From Ustulina deusta (taxonomy: Eukaryota; Ascomycota; Sordariomycetes; Xylariales; Xylariaceae), in the NCBI GenBank assembly GCA_023159155.1, contig JAJNNX010000009.1, positions 682,001 through 746,000 on the forward strand: 64,000 nt of DNA, given 5' to 3'. The notes under the pieces were generated by a model. That model did no database searches. It was not told where the DNA came from and saw only the letters and a list, made by a program, of their open reading frames with translations. Numbering within the stretch: the first letter of the stretch is position 1; each line of letters begins with the position of its first letter. The position numbers were made by a program, and so were the translations under genes. Positions 50,535 through 61,214 of the stretch are shown one piece after another.

Positions 50535-51767
50535 AGCCAGCGTAGCAATATTTTTCAGGATCCTAGTATTACCAGCTTGACTAGGCAAATAATTAAGAGC
50601 AATATGACAGACAAAAAAAGGAGCGGTTAATTAACGCCTGCTTGCCACTGATATGTTGTTATATAAGTATTGACATCATCTCTGTCAGCCTGCTTTATGC
50701 AAGCAGTGGGAGTAGTGGAGGCTATACATATAGGAACGGTCTAGAGAATGGGCGTGAGCCATGTCGTCACACAATCATTAATATGCGGTCTGGAGAATCT
50801 ACGAATGCCTCCAATATCCTACAACTCTTGTCGATATCAAACTGAGTGGCAAAAAGCGAAAAAAAGAAAAGAAAAAAGAGGGCAATTATGCTGTGCTAGG
50901 CCAAAACTACGTTGACAAATCCTTACCGCTCATACAGGGCGGGGAAAGAAACCACGATTGGTTGCAAACCCTGTACGCCTGAAGCTTAAGGCCAAACTCT
51001 AGTTCAAGCTCTCGCAAGGTGATTTTTGCTGCTGAAACCTTTGGCCCAGCCCTGGTAGGATCTCGCCAAGTAGGCGGCTCAGATGGAACCGCTTCGCAAG
51101 CTTCCTCGCCTTTAGGACGCGGGATCACACTCCACAGCTATCGATAGTCACGGAGGATAAGTACTTAATGCAAGAATCTGTCGGCGGTTGATGACCTAAG
51201 CTTAATACCCTGCAGTGCAGTCCTAATCAGGAAGGAATACGTTGAATGTAACCAAGCCTACCAATCATAGATGGATAATGCGGCACTAACTGTCAGCGAG
51301 GACCATGGTTCGGCAGTGCCCCCGCATATTCAGCTTTCAACTGAAGCCACATACATAAAGCCAAGAAGAGGCCTCGAAGTCACGTCGGTGTCGGTAACCC
51401 CGTCCGAGGTCAAAAATTTTGAAGCTCGCGCGCGGTGAACGGGGATCCGGTCTCAAACGTGTTCGTTTCAGTATAGGCGCAAAGAGCTTGGCAGCCGAGA
51501 CCTAGCTAGTTCTCGGGTCGGACATGCACTTTTCGCAAATACTTGTCATGATTGTTGATAATAGACTACCACCAATGCTCGACGGTTTCTGTGAAACGGT
51601 GTGATCACTATGGTAAACAAGGATTCACTATGTATGCCATTCAGATAGGAAGGTATTAATAGTAGGTATGCACATTCCGGACGAATTATGTATTACAGCG
51701 TGTTGCAGGCTTCATGAACTGGGTTATCTATTCGCTTGACACAAAAGTACCGCGGTGCGCATCAATT

Positions 51768-51809
51768 AGTATTCCTCGACACGGATTCCTCGGCACGGAT
51801 TCCTCGAGT
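51768..51809 (+). repeat. 14-bp tandem repeat, nearly three units
   Basis: Units ATTCCTCGACACGG, ATTCCTCGGCACGG and ATTCCTCGAG follow one another directly. A small minisatellite with no assigned role. Confidence 0.7.
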
Positions 51810-52690
51810 CATCGCCCTTATCAACAAAATTTCTTGTATGCTCTCACACATTTCGCTGACACAGGTTTACCTTTGACGGTGCAATGAAATATAGCATTCC
51901 AAAAGGTTACGCCCAATGGTCGGGGGGTATACTACCGAAAATAAGGCATAGGTGGTTAGCGATACACTATTGAATTAGTAGTTGATGGATTCATTGGCAA
52001 TCTATAGCGAGGTAGCCTCGCAAGAGCTGCTTCGCCTTGGAGAGTACCGAGAAGATAGTTGGGCATTTCAATTACGGAAAGATAAAAATTCCCGCTCGGT
52101 TAGTCAATCTCCTCAAGAAGGAACATTTCTTGTGTTCATTCCACCCTCATTGTACATCCTCGGCTGTTTAATTTCGGAAACAGGAGGTGAAAACCAATGA
52201 TGAAGGTAATATCAGACTTCTTCATTCCCCATAGAATGAATTCTGGCCGGGATAAGACGGCTAGGGCCCAGCTGATTTCAGCCATGGCCACTGTCATTCC
52301 TCCAGCCTAGAAAATCCACCGAGTGGCAAAGTTCAAAGAAGATATTACCTCATACTTACTAGCCAAACATTTCCTCAGCCCCCCAGAAAAAGGAACCGTG
52401 CCCTAATTCATCTTAGGGTCTTGAGCTCCCATCCTGCACTCGGGAATGAACCGAATGGTTCGAAGTATACACCAATATTAATATGCCGCGAACAAGCCCC
52501 AGTTCCGGTTGGTGTACCCTTCAGGGCTGCCCACTGCTTATATTGGAGCACGAAACCCCGAGGCTTTTATTGCAATCAGCGCATCGTACCGTAGTTCAGT
52601 CTCTTCACAACCTCGAGAGGCATGAGACAGCTAGATGTCTCTGCATGGAACGTTCTTGGAGGCCTTCTTTCGTCATGACTTGAAGGTAGG

Positions 52691-52720
52691 GACGCCACTC
52701 CGAACCACTCCGAGCTACTC
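52691..52720 (+). repeat. 10-bp imperfect tandem repeat
   Basis: The words CCACTCCGA, ACCACTCCGA and GCTACTCCG stand in series. Short and possibly chance. Confidence 0.4.
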
Positions 52721-53989
52721 CGTTGTGAGAGGTATTAATATGATCGGGGATGACAGGCGCTTATCCCCCCAGTTTGAAACCACCCTGCTTTAAGCATAAT
52801 CAGCCAGTTTATGTATATTATTTAGCAGTTGTGCTACTGGGTGGCGCGAAAAATGGTGCCACACTTAATTACGGTGTCAATGGATGGGAAGTGGTATGAT
52901 TTTTGTTGTTATTGCACTTGTTCTCTGCTGCTAATTTCCGCCGTGAATCACCGAAGTTGTTTATAACACCTCCTCGTCACGAACAGCCAGGCTCATATCG
53001 TCTTTACGTGGCGCTATGCAACATATGACCGATTTGTCGGAGTGCATTTGGACTTGAACATTGCTTCCTTCAATTAAGGATAACACGCCATGGCGGCCAT
53101 GTGGCCTTGAAACACAGCCTATCTGCTCCTTGTATCCTGCATCAGCACAACCCCCGGTTCGCATGTAGATGCCATATGGCGTCTGAACTTGGCGCTGCGT
53201 GTTCTATATTAGCTTGCCTGTACATGCGATCTCCGTTCTATGATAACGACCGACCTTTTTCTGTCTGCCAGCATATCTCTGGCTATAGCAGGTAAGCTTG
53301 GAAACACGACTGTTTTGTCCGTTCCTTTTTATTTTATTGCAACTTCAAGATCCCTTTTTGTTGATCTTGTTGCTGTTAAATAAAACAAGATAATAAGGTT
53401 CTAATATGCTGCCAGTTGCTAGTACAATATTGGTACTTTATTATGCCGCCACACATGGTGGCATTCAGGAGTGTAGTCAGTTTTAAAAAATTATCTTACT
53501 ATTTGTTGTGGGTTACGTAGGCCTAATTATTGCTGTATCGATAAAAAATATGAAATCTATCCCGAAATTTTAGACTGTTCCCCAAATATCTATTAATTCA
53601 ACACCTGCTCCTCTTGTTGCTGTTGCATATCCGGACTCGGCTTTTCTTCACTTTTTTTATTTTCTTGCCCCTGTATTTCTAATCTGAGAGATTTTTAGCT
53701 CGAGCTCGCGGTCAATCACTGTTTATACTTATGATTGTTAGTAAGTAAGTAGTAATACCTTAAGTTATCTTTTTCGTGTCCGGCCAACGCAACTTTCACT
53801 CGTATGCAAACCCGTCCGACACCCAAGATATCCAACTACTCTCGAGGCAATCTACCGTTTATTGAATAATATTCTTAATACCAATGCTAAACGGGGCCAG
53901 ATAATACAACTACAGGTCCTCAAACAGGAGTTCATACCTGATTACTAGCTCACACCACCTTCAGCTTCGCTTAGCTACTGCTCATCTTC

Positions 53990-54370
53990 TCAATTGCCAA
54001 TCGAGGGATATAATTCAACGGCTGATGGACTAATTACTCCCACCAGAATCAGCACACTCCGGTTGTAAGGTTCGATGGTGATGCGAAACCGGTCTGTTTT
54101 GAACGAATGAGATTCAGCCCTAAATGAGTGTACGTACACTAAACGAGGACCGAGTCGGGCTACGTTATATTTCTGGAACATCGTCGCTGCAGGGGCACGA
54201 ATTAGCTCAGGCCATAGCGATACAAAACTATCCACACGGGCAAAGATAGGGACCCTGTTTGTGACACTTAACTTCGACCGAGCTGATAAAGTCCTGCGTG
54301 TTACTATAATTAGGGTGGCGGCGGTGGCAATTTGAGTAGCTCCTCTTACTACATCAAAGTATACAAATCA
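53990..54370 (-). other. unrecognised open frame without clear ATG
   Basis: The frame is open for about 125 codons on the minus strand (from a stop near 54371 to a stop at 53990-53992). The part near LVYVHSFRAESHSF looks protein-like, but the only ATG is internal (MFQKYN). It may be an exon of an unplaced gene or chance. No domain recognised. Confidence 0.2.
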
Positions 54371-54569
54371 TCCAGACTATTTAATCGACGGATATACGAC
54401 TACAGGATTGCAGACAAACCCTCACTAATGACCGAGAATTGCCTGACTTGATTAGCATCCAGCGTAATCAGGGAAAAAAGTAGCTACAAATCTGCTTCAA
54501 ACTCGTCTAACTTGACCTTAGTCCTAGATCACTGTCTACGGACTTACTGTCGCATATGTGGACCGTCTG

Positions 54570-54872
54570 CTAGAGGATTCGATTGATAATCATTCGCGCT
54601 TCGGGTTTGGGATAAGCCCACGTCCTTTGACAACAGGTTTTAGATCCATATCGATTGGGCTTATGAGGCACTACGAACAACGCATATTTATTTCCAAACC
54701 AGCTGCGTAGCTCGACAAGCAAGCCTAAGAAACTAAAATGCCAGTAACCATAACCCAAACTAGACATGAAGCTAGAATCCGGTTCTACTCGTCTCTCTGA
54801 GGATTTGACTACTACAATGGCCTGAAGTTGACCGGACGGTAACTCAACTCGCGAATTCTTTCGCGTCGACAT
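54570..54872 (-). CDS. hypothetical 100-residue open frame
   Basis: It starts with ATG at 54872 and encodes 100 residues with an aromatic centre (GYGYWHFSFLGLL) and a basic C-terminus. No known domain. The aromatic stretch is too short to be a sure membrane segment. Upstream and downstream sequence gives no linked exon. Listed because it has a true ATG and lies in an otherwise empty region; it may not be a gene. Confidence 0.2.
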   Translation of the reverse strand: MSTRKNSRVELPSGQLQAIVVVKSSERRVEPDSSFMSSLGYGYWHFSFLGLLVELRSWFGNKYALFVVPHKPNRYGSKTCCQRTWAYPKPEARMIINRIL

Positions 54873-56339
54873 CGAGTTTCAACAATCTAAGTCATCTCGA
54901 TTGAGGAGCATAAAGGTCTGCCAGGACCTAATAGTAATGGAACGAAAAAACAATCGCTTTTCAGGGCCGATAGGCAGTGCATTATAGGATGAGGACTGTA
55001 GGCTACGGTAGGCAGTAGATTGGCATATCATCTACTGCTTGTTGGATTATCCCGCACTATTAGTCAGAAAGCAGCCACAATAAGTGCGGCACGACACAGA
55101 GTCCCGCGACTAGCCTAGCTCAATTTGCTAGATGTCGCCCATAGTATTTATTTCCTCAACCCTTCAGTCGGAATGACAACAGTTGGTAAATTTCCCGTTG
55201 CTTCCACTCGTTCGCTCTACCATAGTCATTCCCCTCCCCCTTTCAACTATCCCCCCTATTACTTCTCATTTTCACGTTCTCCTTGGTTTAGACACCCATG
55301 CGTCTAATCTCTTTGTCGAAGGCGATAAAATAGGCAGCACCCTAGATTGACAGGATTCCTGGGCTGGTCCGTTGTTTTTCCAGGCACGGCGACCGCACTG
55401 GAACTTGTGGATTATGATGGAGACATAATGCTGCGGCTCCCCCCGCACTACGATAACCTGGAGGAGAGGAATAGGAAAAGTCGTATCCGGTTGCAGGTCA
55501 AAAATCGATTCTACTTTGGGCATACGCGCAATTGCGAATGAGGCAAACCCCTTTCTGCACGAGGTCTCCCTTCTACTGTATTGACCTGACTTTTCGGCGA
55601 ACACTTGGGACTCCGACATCGCACCATTTGGAGAGTCCCTGATCCGCATTCAACGGTGCGTAATGTTATAATTCTCTTTGGGAATAATTAGATCTTATCA
55701 AATCAACTCAGGGACTAATAGTGCAAAAGTTAGGCATTGCGACGACATCTGCACTAGCAAGTCTTGTCGGGCCGAATTCCCCAAATGCAAGGTTGAGGCA
55801 CACTTGCGCGAGACGACGAATGCCCAACTGATAATCATGGTAGGGGTGAGTTAGGTATCATGAGTAGCGGCATGTATTTTGCACTGTTGATTGGCTGCAG
55901 ATAAGATTGCAGCAGCCACACCAAAGCTAAGCCACTTTGCTATGCCTAGCCACTGCCGGCGGGTCATGGGTCCCCAGTCTGGCTACTATTACCCTAGAAG
56001 GCAGAAGACTTCCGAACTACATGCCCCAAAGGTCGCGGCGTATGCTTAGGTTTACGATATAAATCGAGTATCTTATTATTATAATTGTGGCCGCCGTTTT
56101 GGCTGATCCTTTTACAGCCACACACCTCTTGTATGAGACGCGAAAGGGTTGATCAGCGTAGCAGGGGAGGTCAAGGTGTGCATTGAGGATTGTCCAAAGT
56201 GGAGGCGATCCTGGTGTTTCATGATGCTGACGAGAAAGAGACGATGGAATCCTTCTCTGTGCATTGTGGGATTTCTCGTTCCGCGATGAGAAACTCTCCC
56301 AAGAACTGAGAGCAAGTCGGGTATCAATATCTTTCAGCC
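54873..56339. other. 1.5-kb intergenic region, no sure gene
   Basis: Overlapping frames on opposite strands at 55272-55649 (minus, ATG) and 55347-55541 (plus, TTG only) cannot both be real and neither shows a domain. The right end is the promoter region of the membrane protein gene. Confidence 0.45.
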
Positions 56340-57489
56340 ATGGCAGAAGCAGACTCATCAGCCAACGATACAAGCGCATCTACATTCCCGGCATTGACCA
56401 CAACCTTCACGCCGCCTCCGGAATGTACAAGTTGGTATATAGACGAGTGCACAGACACGACCAACTGCTATGTCAAAGCATTTCCCACGGGGACGGGAAT
56501 CTGTGGGGGTGATGGGTCGGATTCCATGACTTCGTATGCCTGCTATCCAAAATTGACGCAATCGACAGAGGAGTTTGCCAACGGCCAGGAAGTCTTCACT
56601 TTGGAAGTAGTCACATATTCCCCGGGGCTCTATTGCCCTCTTGGCATGTCGACCGCAACAAGTGTGCCCCTACTCGATGGCGTATTCTGTTGCCCTAGGT
56701 AAGATTTTTTGACACACTAAAGTTCCCATTTGCTGATGCTGTCTTATCAGGGGCATGAAGTTTCAGGGAGGTCTAGAAGGAGGCACTTGTGCCAGGACAC
56801 AGACAGAGGGGACGTTTATAGTGTCTGGCGACTGCACTAGCACGACTATCCCCAAGCCAACAGGTAGCCTCACTACAACAATATCTATATACGCCATGCC
56901 TGTATTCCTCGGGGGGCAGAAACTTCTTAGTTCATCGTCTCCACCAACTTCACTCACGAGCTTTCTCACGAAGAGCAGTCCTGGACCCACAGAGACCGCT
57001 AGCCCCGGATCTGATGATGACAATGGAGGCCCATCAATTGGCCTAAAAGTGGGATTAGGCGTTGGGATCCCACTCGGAGTTATTTTGCTTCTCGCTCTAT
57101 GCGGTTTTTGGTGCGTTAGGAGATACCGGAAGAAAATATCATGGAAGATGCAACGGTACCAGAAGCATACACTTGGGAGCGGTCCACCCTCCGACATGGT
57201 CGAAGTAGACAAACCAGAGCTTGCTGGAAGTACGTTTCGATCGCCATATATGAAAGCTGAATTGGATCCGTCAGTGACGCGGGCAGAGCTAGAAGCGCCA
57301 CCTGAGGAAAATGGCGCCGGCATATTCGTCCACAAACCAGAACTCCCAGGTACCGATACGTTGCCGGAACGCGCGATTCCGGGGGTTTATGTGAAAGGGA
57401 AAGGGGAACTAGAGGCTGTAACCGCAAGACAGAGTAGCTCGCCTGTCTACCACGTTGAATGTCGCAAACCAGGCATGTCCAGGCGGTAA
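56340..57489 (+). CDS. single-pass membrane protein, Cys-containing ectodomain and KPEL tail
   Basis: The model is join(56340..56698,56751..57489), 365 residues. Start: ATG in CAGCCATGG. Exon 1 ends CCTAG before GTAAGA; a 52-bp intron ends TTATCAG and joins CCPR to GMKFQGG in frame. The N-terminal 145 residues contain about ten cysteines (CTSWYIDEC, GICGG, CCPRG), then a Ser/Thr/Pro-rich stalk (about 150-210). One transmembrane helix follows at about 217-242 (VGLGVGIPLGVILLLALCGF), then an RRYRKK stop-transfer and a long acidic tail with VDKPELAG and VHKPELPG. No clear signal peptide is visible at this start, which is odd for such topology and may mean a missing 5' exon. This architecture is common in Aspergillus-type cell-surface proteins, perhaps wall sensors. 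Function unknown. Confidence 0.75.
56699..56750 (+). other. intron of the KPEL membrane protein gene
   Basis: 52 bp, donor GTAAGA, branch-like GCTGATG, acceptor TTATCAG. It joins two frames that together give a complete ectodomain-TM-tail protein. Confidence 0.8.
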
Positions 57490-58628
57490 CAAGGGCATCA
57501 GGAACTTTCCAGCGGTTGGCATGAAGAGGGAGACCTAGGAGCTAGGGGAAATAACCCCGATAATGTAAGCTAGCTTTTTTATTTTACATTAGACTATAAA
57601 ACGGGCCCCATTTACACGCCAGAGAATCGCTCGTCCTCCATCCGAGCGTCACCACTACTCGAAACTTCATGTATAACCAAGGCGATAACGAATCTGCACA
57701 GTTCTCAGGTGGTTATGGATAGAAACAAATGAGTAGGCAGTGTGAGGCTTCATAGATCTGTTTCTTGTCCCCACTCCTTCCTATCAACTGCCAGGAAAGC
57801 TTCTCCTTACTAAGTTTTGAAATAAAGTTATATAAGTTACAAGATTTTAACGTAAATGCAGTGTATATCGAAAGTTTTATCATAAAACATAGTTATGATA
57901 TATCTGATTACGCAATATTATATACTTAGAATTTATGGCGAAACCTTTATTTCAACTTGAACTCCTATACAAATTGTCCGCTTTACTACTGAAGTGGATG
58001 TAAGTAGGCTTGGATACCAGGGTTACATGCTTTGTCCTAGTATTATAAAGAGACGGGCTAAACCTACCCTTCCAAGTACAGCTACTGCACTTTTTAATTA
58101 TGGAACTACACGATTATAATAAAAATATAATTAAATTCGGCACAAATGCTATCTAAAAAGTGTATATCTGTGTTATTGTGACACAGAGAGACTGGGCAAA
58201 TTGATGGTATTGATTATATACCCTGAGTCGACTGATGTAGTCACACAGTGGTTATGTAACTCCCCTTTCAGCCACTTGCACTTAGCCCACCTCATTCTAC
58301 TACGCAATGAAACCTAGTCAAGAAAGTTTAGCAAGCCCCAAATCTTGAGCCTATTTTGCTCACCTGCCTACTTCAAGGTTCCTAGGTAGGTGGCACGGGC
58401 CGGATATTCCACTGCGGACCAACCCCAAACCCTCACCCGAAACACCAACTAGATTATACTTACCAACAGCGCACACACCACCTTACGCGTCACCTACTTG
58501 TCAAGTTTTAAATACCCGAGATCATGACACGCCCGACGACTAGTCCACAAACCGAGACAACCTGACACCAACTATACATTCACGAGGAGTAGCTGCTTTG
58601 GCGTCTTGTCATCACCTCGTTTCCAACC
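57490..58628. other. 1.1-kb intergenic region, no gene seen
   Basis: A 3' flank, then moderately AT-rich DNA (57820-58180), then the promoter of the next gene. A TTTTAAATA box lies about 120 bp upstream of its ATG, near 58505. No RNA gene or repeat recognised. Confidence 0.5.
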
Positions 58629-59102
58629 ATGGGCTCCAAACCTTGGGTTGTGGCTCATTGTATGCTATTTACTTTAGTGTGGGCGGTTTTTGCGTCTCTC
58701 GCCATCATCTTAATTTCAATTATGGTCCTCCGATTTTGGCCGCTGGCGCCTTGCACGCTCTTTGCTCTCATGCCTGCGGCATGGTGCTGTGGATTCGTCT
58801 ATTTCGCAGCAGAACGATGGGCATCGATGCATGGGGTGTTCGGCTTGCCGTACGATGAGACTTCCTCGAGGCTTCGGCTCGAACGATGGCTAGCGACCTG
58901 GACTCTGGACCCGAATGAACAGTACCAGCCGAAACCCTCAAATAGGCAATCAGCAATGTGCCACAGCCCTAATACAGAACGGGAAAACATACCTTGCGGC
59001 ATGGCTCCTTCGTGCTACCACTTCACCCCATACAAACATATTCTTGATGACCTCCAAATTTCTTCGGACGACGAGTCTGAGGCTGCAGGAAACTATTGGT
59101 AG
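58629..59102 (+). CDS. hypothetical small protein with two membrane segments
   Basis: 157 residues from an ATG in good context (CAACCATGG). Two hydrophobic helices are visible: about 8-34 (CMLFTLVWAVFASLAIILIS) and about 40-60 (CTLFALMPAAWCCGFVYFA). A hydrophilic C-terminal half ends in an acidic stretch (SSDDESEAAG). No signal for a known family. It probably sits in an internal or plasma membrane. Single exon. Downstream lies an ankyrin-like relic, so part of the neighbourhood is decaying. Confidence 0.5.
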   Translation: MGSKPWVVAHCMLFTLVWAVFASLAIILISIMVLRFWPLAPCTLFALMPAAWCCGFVYFAAERWASMHGVFGLPYDETSSRLRLERWLATWTLDPNEQYQPKPSNRQSAMCHSPNTERENIPCGMAPSCYHFTPYKHILDDLQISSDDESEAAGNYW

Positions 59103-59555
59103 CCTGTATTCCGCCGACAAAAGTATTCAGGGCATGTCGTCCAGACTGGTCTGGGCGATAACGAAATTGCCCGAGCTGGGCCAATGCCCTTTTGATTCTT
59201 GTCCTTTGTCCGATATAATTACGATACAAATTTCAGGCCCGACGGCTTTTAGAGTTATTGGGAGTGGATATTGGTGTTGTGAAAGAGATAGAGAAATGGC
59301 TTGGCTTGAATACCCACTATGCCTGACAGTCGACCCGGGCCCGAATGACGGGAGGTTATCGATATGCCTCTCGAGGCAGGTGGTCCTTCCATAATGGCCG
59401 GGAACAGGGGTAGCGAACCCGGGCGCCACGCGGCGGAGTGGTCAGGGAACATCGGTGCCTCGCTCTTCTCCTTACGTCGGAGACGCCACCCGCAGCTAGG
59501 ACACAAAGAGCAGTCGGCGCGCCCTCTACAGTTGCTCGAGCCGCTCCCTATTTGC

Positions 59556-59800
59556 AACGATTAATTACGTCATATCTCTTTGGGAATTATTTAGCGCCGG
59601 CGTACCGCAAAGCCCGCCGAGTCTTGCATATTGCCGTGCAGGAAGGTCGCACACTCGTCATATTACGCTTCGTGTGCAGGTTTGCTACATATGACCACGT
59701 GTACAGGGATGGGGAAATGCCGCTGAACTATGCGCACGATAGTCAGCCGGAAGATGCTCGAAAAAGTACATGATTTGTTTTCGCAGCGAAAATAATAGTC
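59556..59800 (+). pseudogene. ankyrin-repeat-like relic with frameshift
   Basis: The frame reads VLHIAVQEGRTLVILRFV and, 20 residues on, DGEMPLNYAHD, which resemble the helix-turn-helix and the D-G-x-T-P-L-H-x-A start of consecutive ankyrin repeats. Near 59765 the frame stops, but a shift of one base continues as KVHDLFSQ. No ATG is in a sensible place. Probably the remains of an ankyrin-repeat gene, a family that is abundant and fast-changing in fungi. Confidence 0.4.
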
Positions 59801-60433
59801 TGCAAGCTTGAAATCGGCCGGGAGCAAGCCCCGAATACTGTTCCAAAGGCGTCTGCTGGCGAGGCTCTCGTGCGAGAAACTGCGTACTAGCTCGACTGCG
59901 GATGGGGAGCTCTCATAGCACGAGCCGAAAAAAAGGTCTTAGGGGCATTGCATACTGCCAAGAGTACGACGCCAAGTGCGCCGAGAAGGAAATAATTGAG
60001 CGTATCTTGTTGCCGGGCATGTGTATCGCTGGTTTCCGCCAAGTTCACAAGGATCTGTATTGAACCCGTAGCAATGTCCGCAACGGTTCGCGAGCTGCCC
60101 AAGTCGGCATGTATAAGACTAGGAGATAATTAGAACGTGATATCTATGAACTAGAGACCGAAGATGGTTCCTGCCAAATATAAGGCGTGCGGTTTTATTC
60201 AGTATATTATTGACTAACCTAGGTAAAATGCTTAAGCTATAATTAAATCCCTGAGGAGTCATTCTTCTAAAACAAGAACATATAACAGATAGATACCCTA
60301 ATTATTAGTGTCTAAATAGCTTGGGCACACTATGTGACAACTATTTACAACATAGATATCGCCCGACGCCCCAGGCCTATGGTCAATGGCTGAATGTCGA
60401 CTGCGCAATGCCTTTCTAGGCTGCGGCTCTAAG
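59801..60433. other. intergenic region with a transcription-factor-like fragment
   Basis: Apart from the fragment at 59900-60120, it holds only moderately AT-rich DNA (60170-60360) and the 3' flank of the next minus-strand gene. No RNA gene seen. Confidence 0.45.
59900..60120 (-). pseudogene. fragment resembling the C-terminus of a fungal transcription factor
   Basis: The minus-strand frame reads TARQQ-like residues and then YFLLGALGVVLLAVCNAP followed by FF. This hydrophobic segment with a conserved N/HAP is often seen near the end of Zn2Cys6 transcription factors (fungal-specific middle homology region). The frame has no ATG (only TTG) and no zinc cluster nearby, so it is at best an isolated relic. 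Confidence 0.3.
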
Positions 60434-61214
60434 TCAAGCTGCGCTCGAAGAACCGTGATTGCTGAGTGGTTCCGAACCCGGAAGTTCGTGAGGCATCCCC
60501 CCTGGTGCTACTGATAGCTCTTGTGGCTTATCGTATGCATCCAATTCACGAAAGCCTGTGTCTGGAAGCTCAGCTCGCGCAGATGAACTAATACCACACA
60601 GCTCCGGCTTTTCGAACTGCTCTTGGAGCGACTTTTGTGTTGCCAGTTTGGCCTTTCGTTGCCGAATAGCTCGGATTCGCAGATAGATCATCATGCTCAA
60701 GAGACCTATCGAGAATGGCAGACCGAGGCCGAGGCCGAGGCCGAGCGCTAGAGGAGTTGATGGTGCGCTTGAATTACTAGTCTTTCCGCTTCCAGGCCCC
60801 GGCATAGTGGTTGAGGTAGTGACAATGCTTGCGGTTTCCGGGTTTGATGCTGTACTTGAGGGAGTGGTTCCTGGTCGAGTGCAGCACGACTCGTCTACCG
60901 CACCCGAAGCGGAAGTAATATTGCAGTATATTTCGTTCGAATTGCAAGGTGAGTCCTCGCATGTCACCCCTAGAGAGCAACACCGAGTCTGCCAGAGATT
61001 ACTGAAGTAACAGTAACGATCATCGCCACAGCAAAGACCATCGACGTCGCCGATGATGTCAAGGGCGCCTATTGAATGCTGTGAGGACTTTAAGCTTGGA
61101 TATGAACAGCCGATTAAACTCACATGAATGAGACCCATTTGCGCAATCCCAGGATGAGATGGAGTCTCTTGAGGATATGGAAGCTACAAAGGGCTTGGAG
61201 AGAAGAGCCGCCAT
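60434..61214 (-). CDS. single-pass membrane protein, Cys-rich ectodomain and KPEL tail (second)
   Basis: The model is complement(join(60434..61068,61124..61214)), 241 residues. The frame is also open from an ATG at 61138, but the start of that reading contains GTGAGT (61123-61118), so I prefer an upstream exon from ATG 61214 and a 55-bp intron ending CAATAG. This makes WDCANGSHSC continuous with ALDIIGDVDGLCCGDD. The ectodomain (about 24-97) has about 13 cysteines. A Ser/Thr-rich stalk and one membrane helix (about 136-160, built on LGLGLGLGL) follow, then a basic stop-transfer and a tail with EKPELCG and RAELPDTG. Topology and tail words match the gene at 56340, so the two may be distant relatives. 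The N-terminus is a weak signal peptide. Possible surface sensor; function unknown. Confidence 0.65.
60723..60746 (+). repeat. GGCCGA hexamer repeat inside coding sequence
   Basis: About four copies of a GGCCGA hexamer encode the alternating Leu-Gly (LGLGLGLGL) start of the membrane helix on the minus strand. Such a microsatellite could change the helix length by slippage in two-residue steps without shifting the frame. Confidence 0.6.
61069..61123 (-). other. proposed intron of the second KPEL membrane protein gene
   Basis: 55 bp, donor GTGAGT, acceptor CAATAG. The alternative acceptor CCTCACAG gives the wrong phase for the upstream exon from ATG 61214. Confidence 0.5.

Larger units (their letters stand above)
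50535..53989. other. 3.4-kb gene-poor region
   Basis: Ordinary composition but no gene I can support. Open frames at 50907-51128, 51982-52200, 52483-52683 and 52961-53164 lack domains. Short tandem repeats occur at 51768-51809 and 52691-52720. The left end is the bZIP promoter. It could be decayed gene sequence or long regulatory DNA. Confidence 0.45.

Noticed and set aside
50535..50588. Extended start of the bZIP frame
   Set aside because: It begins with TTG. The first in-frame ATG is at 50534.
55272..55649. 125-codon minus frame with an overlapping plus frame
   Set aside because: The frames on opposite strands exclude each other, neither has a domain, and the plus frame has only a TTG start.
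57116..57427. Minus-strand frames under exon 2 of the KPEL gene
   Set aside because: Shadows of the real coding strand. The plus frame has a membrane helix and correct splice junctions.
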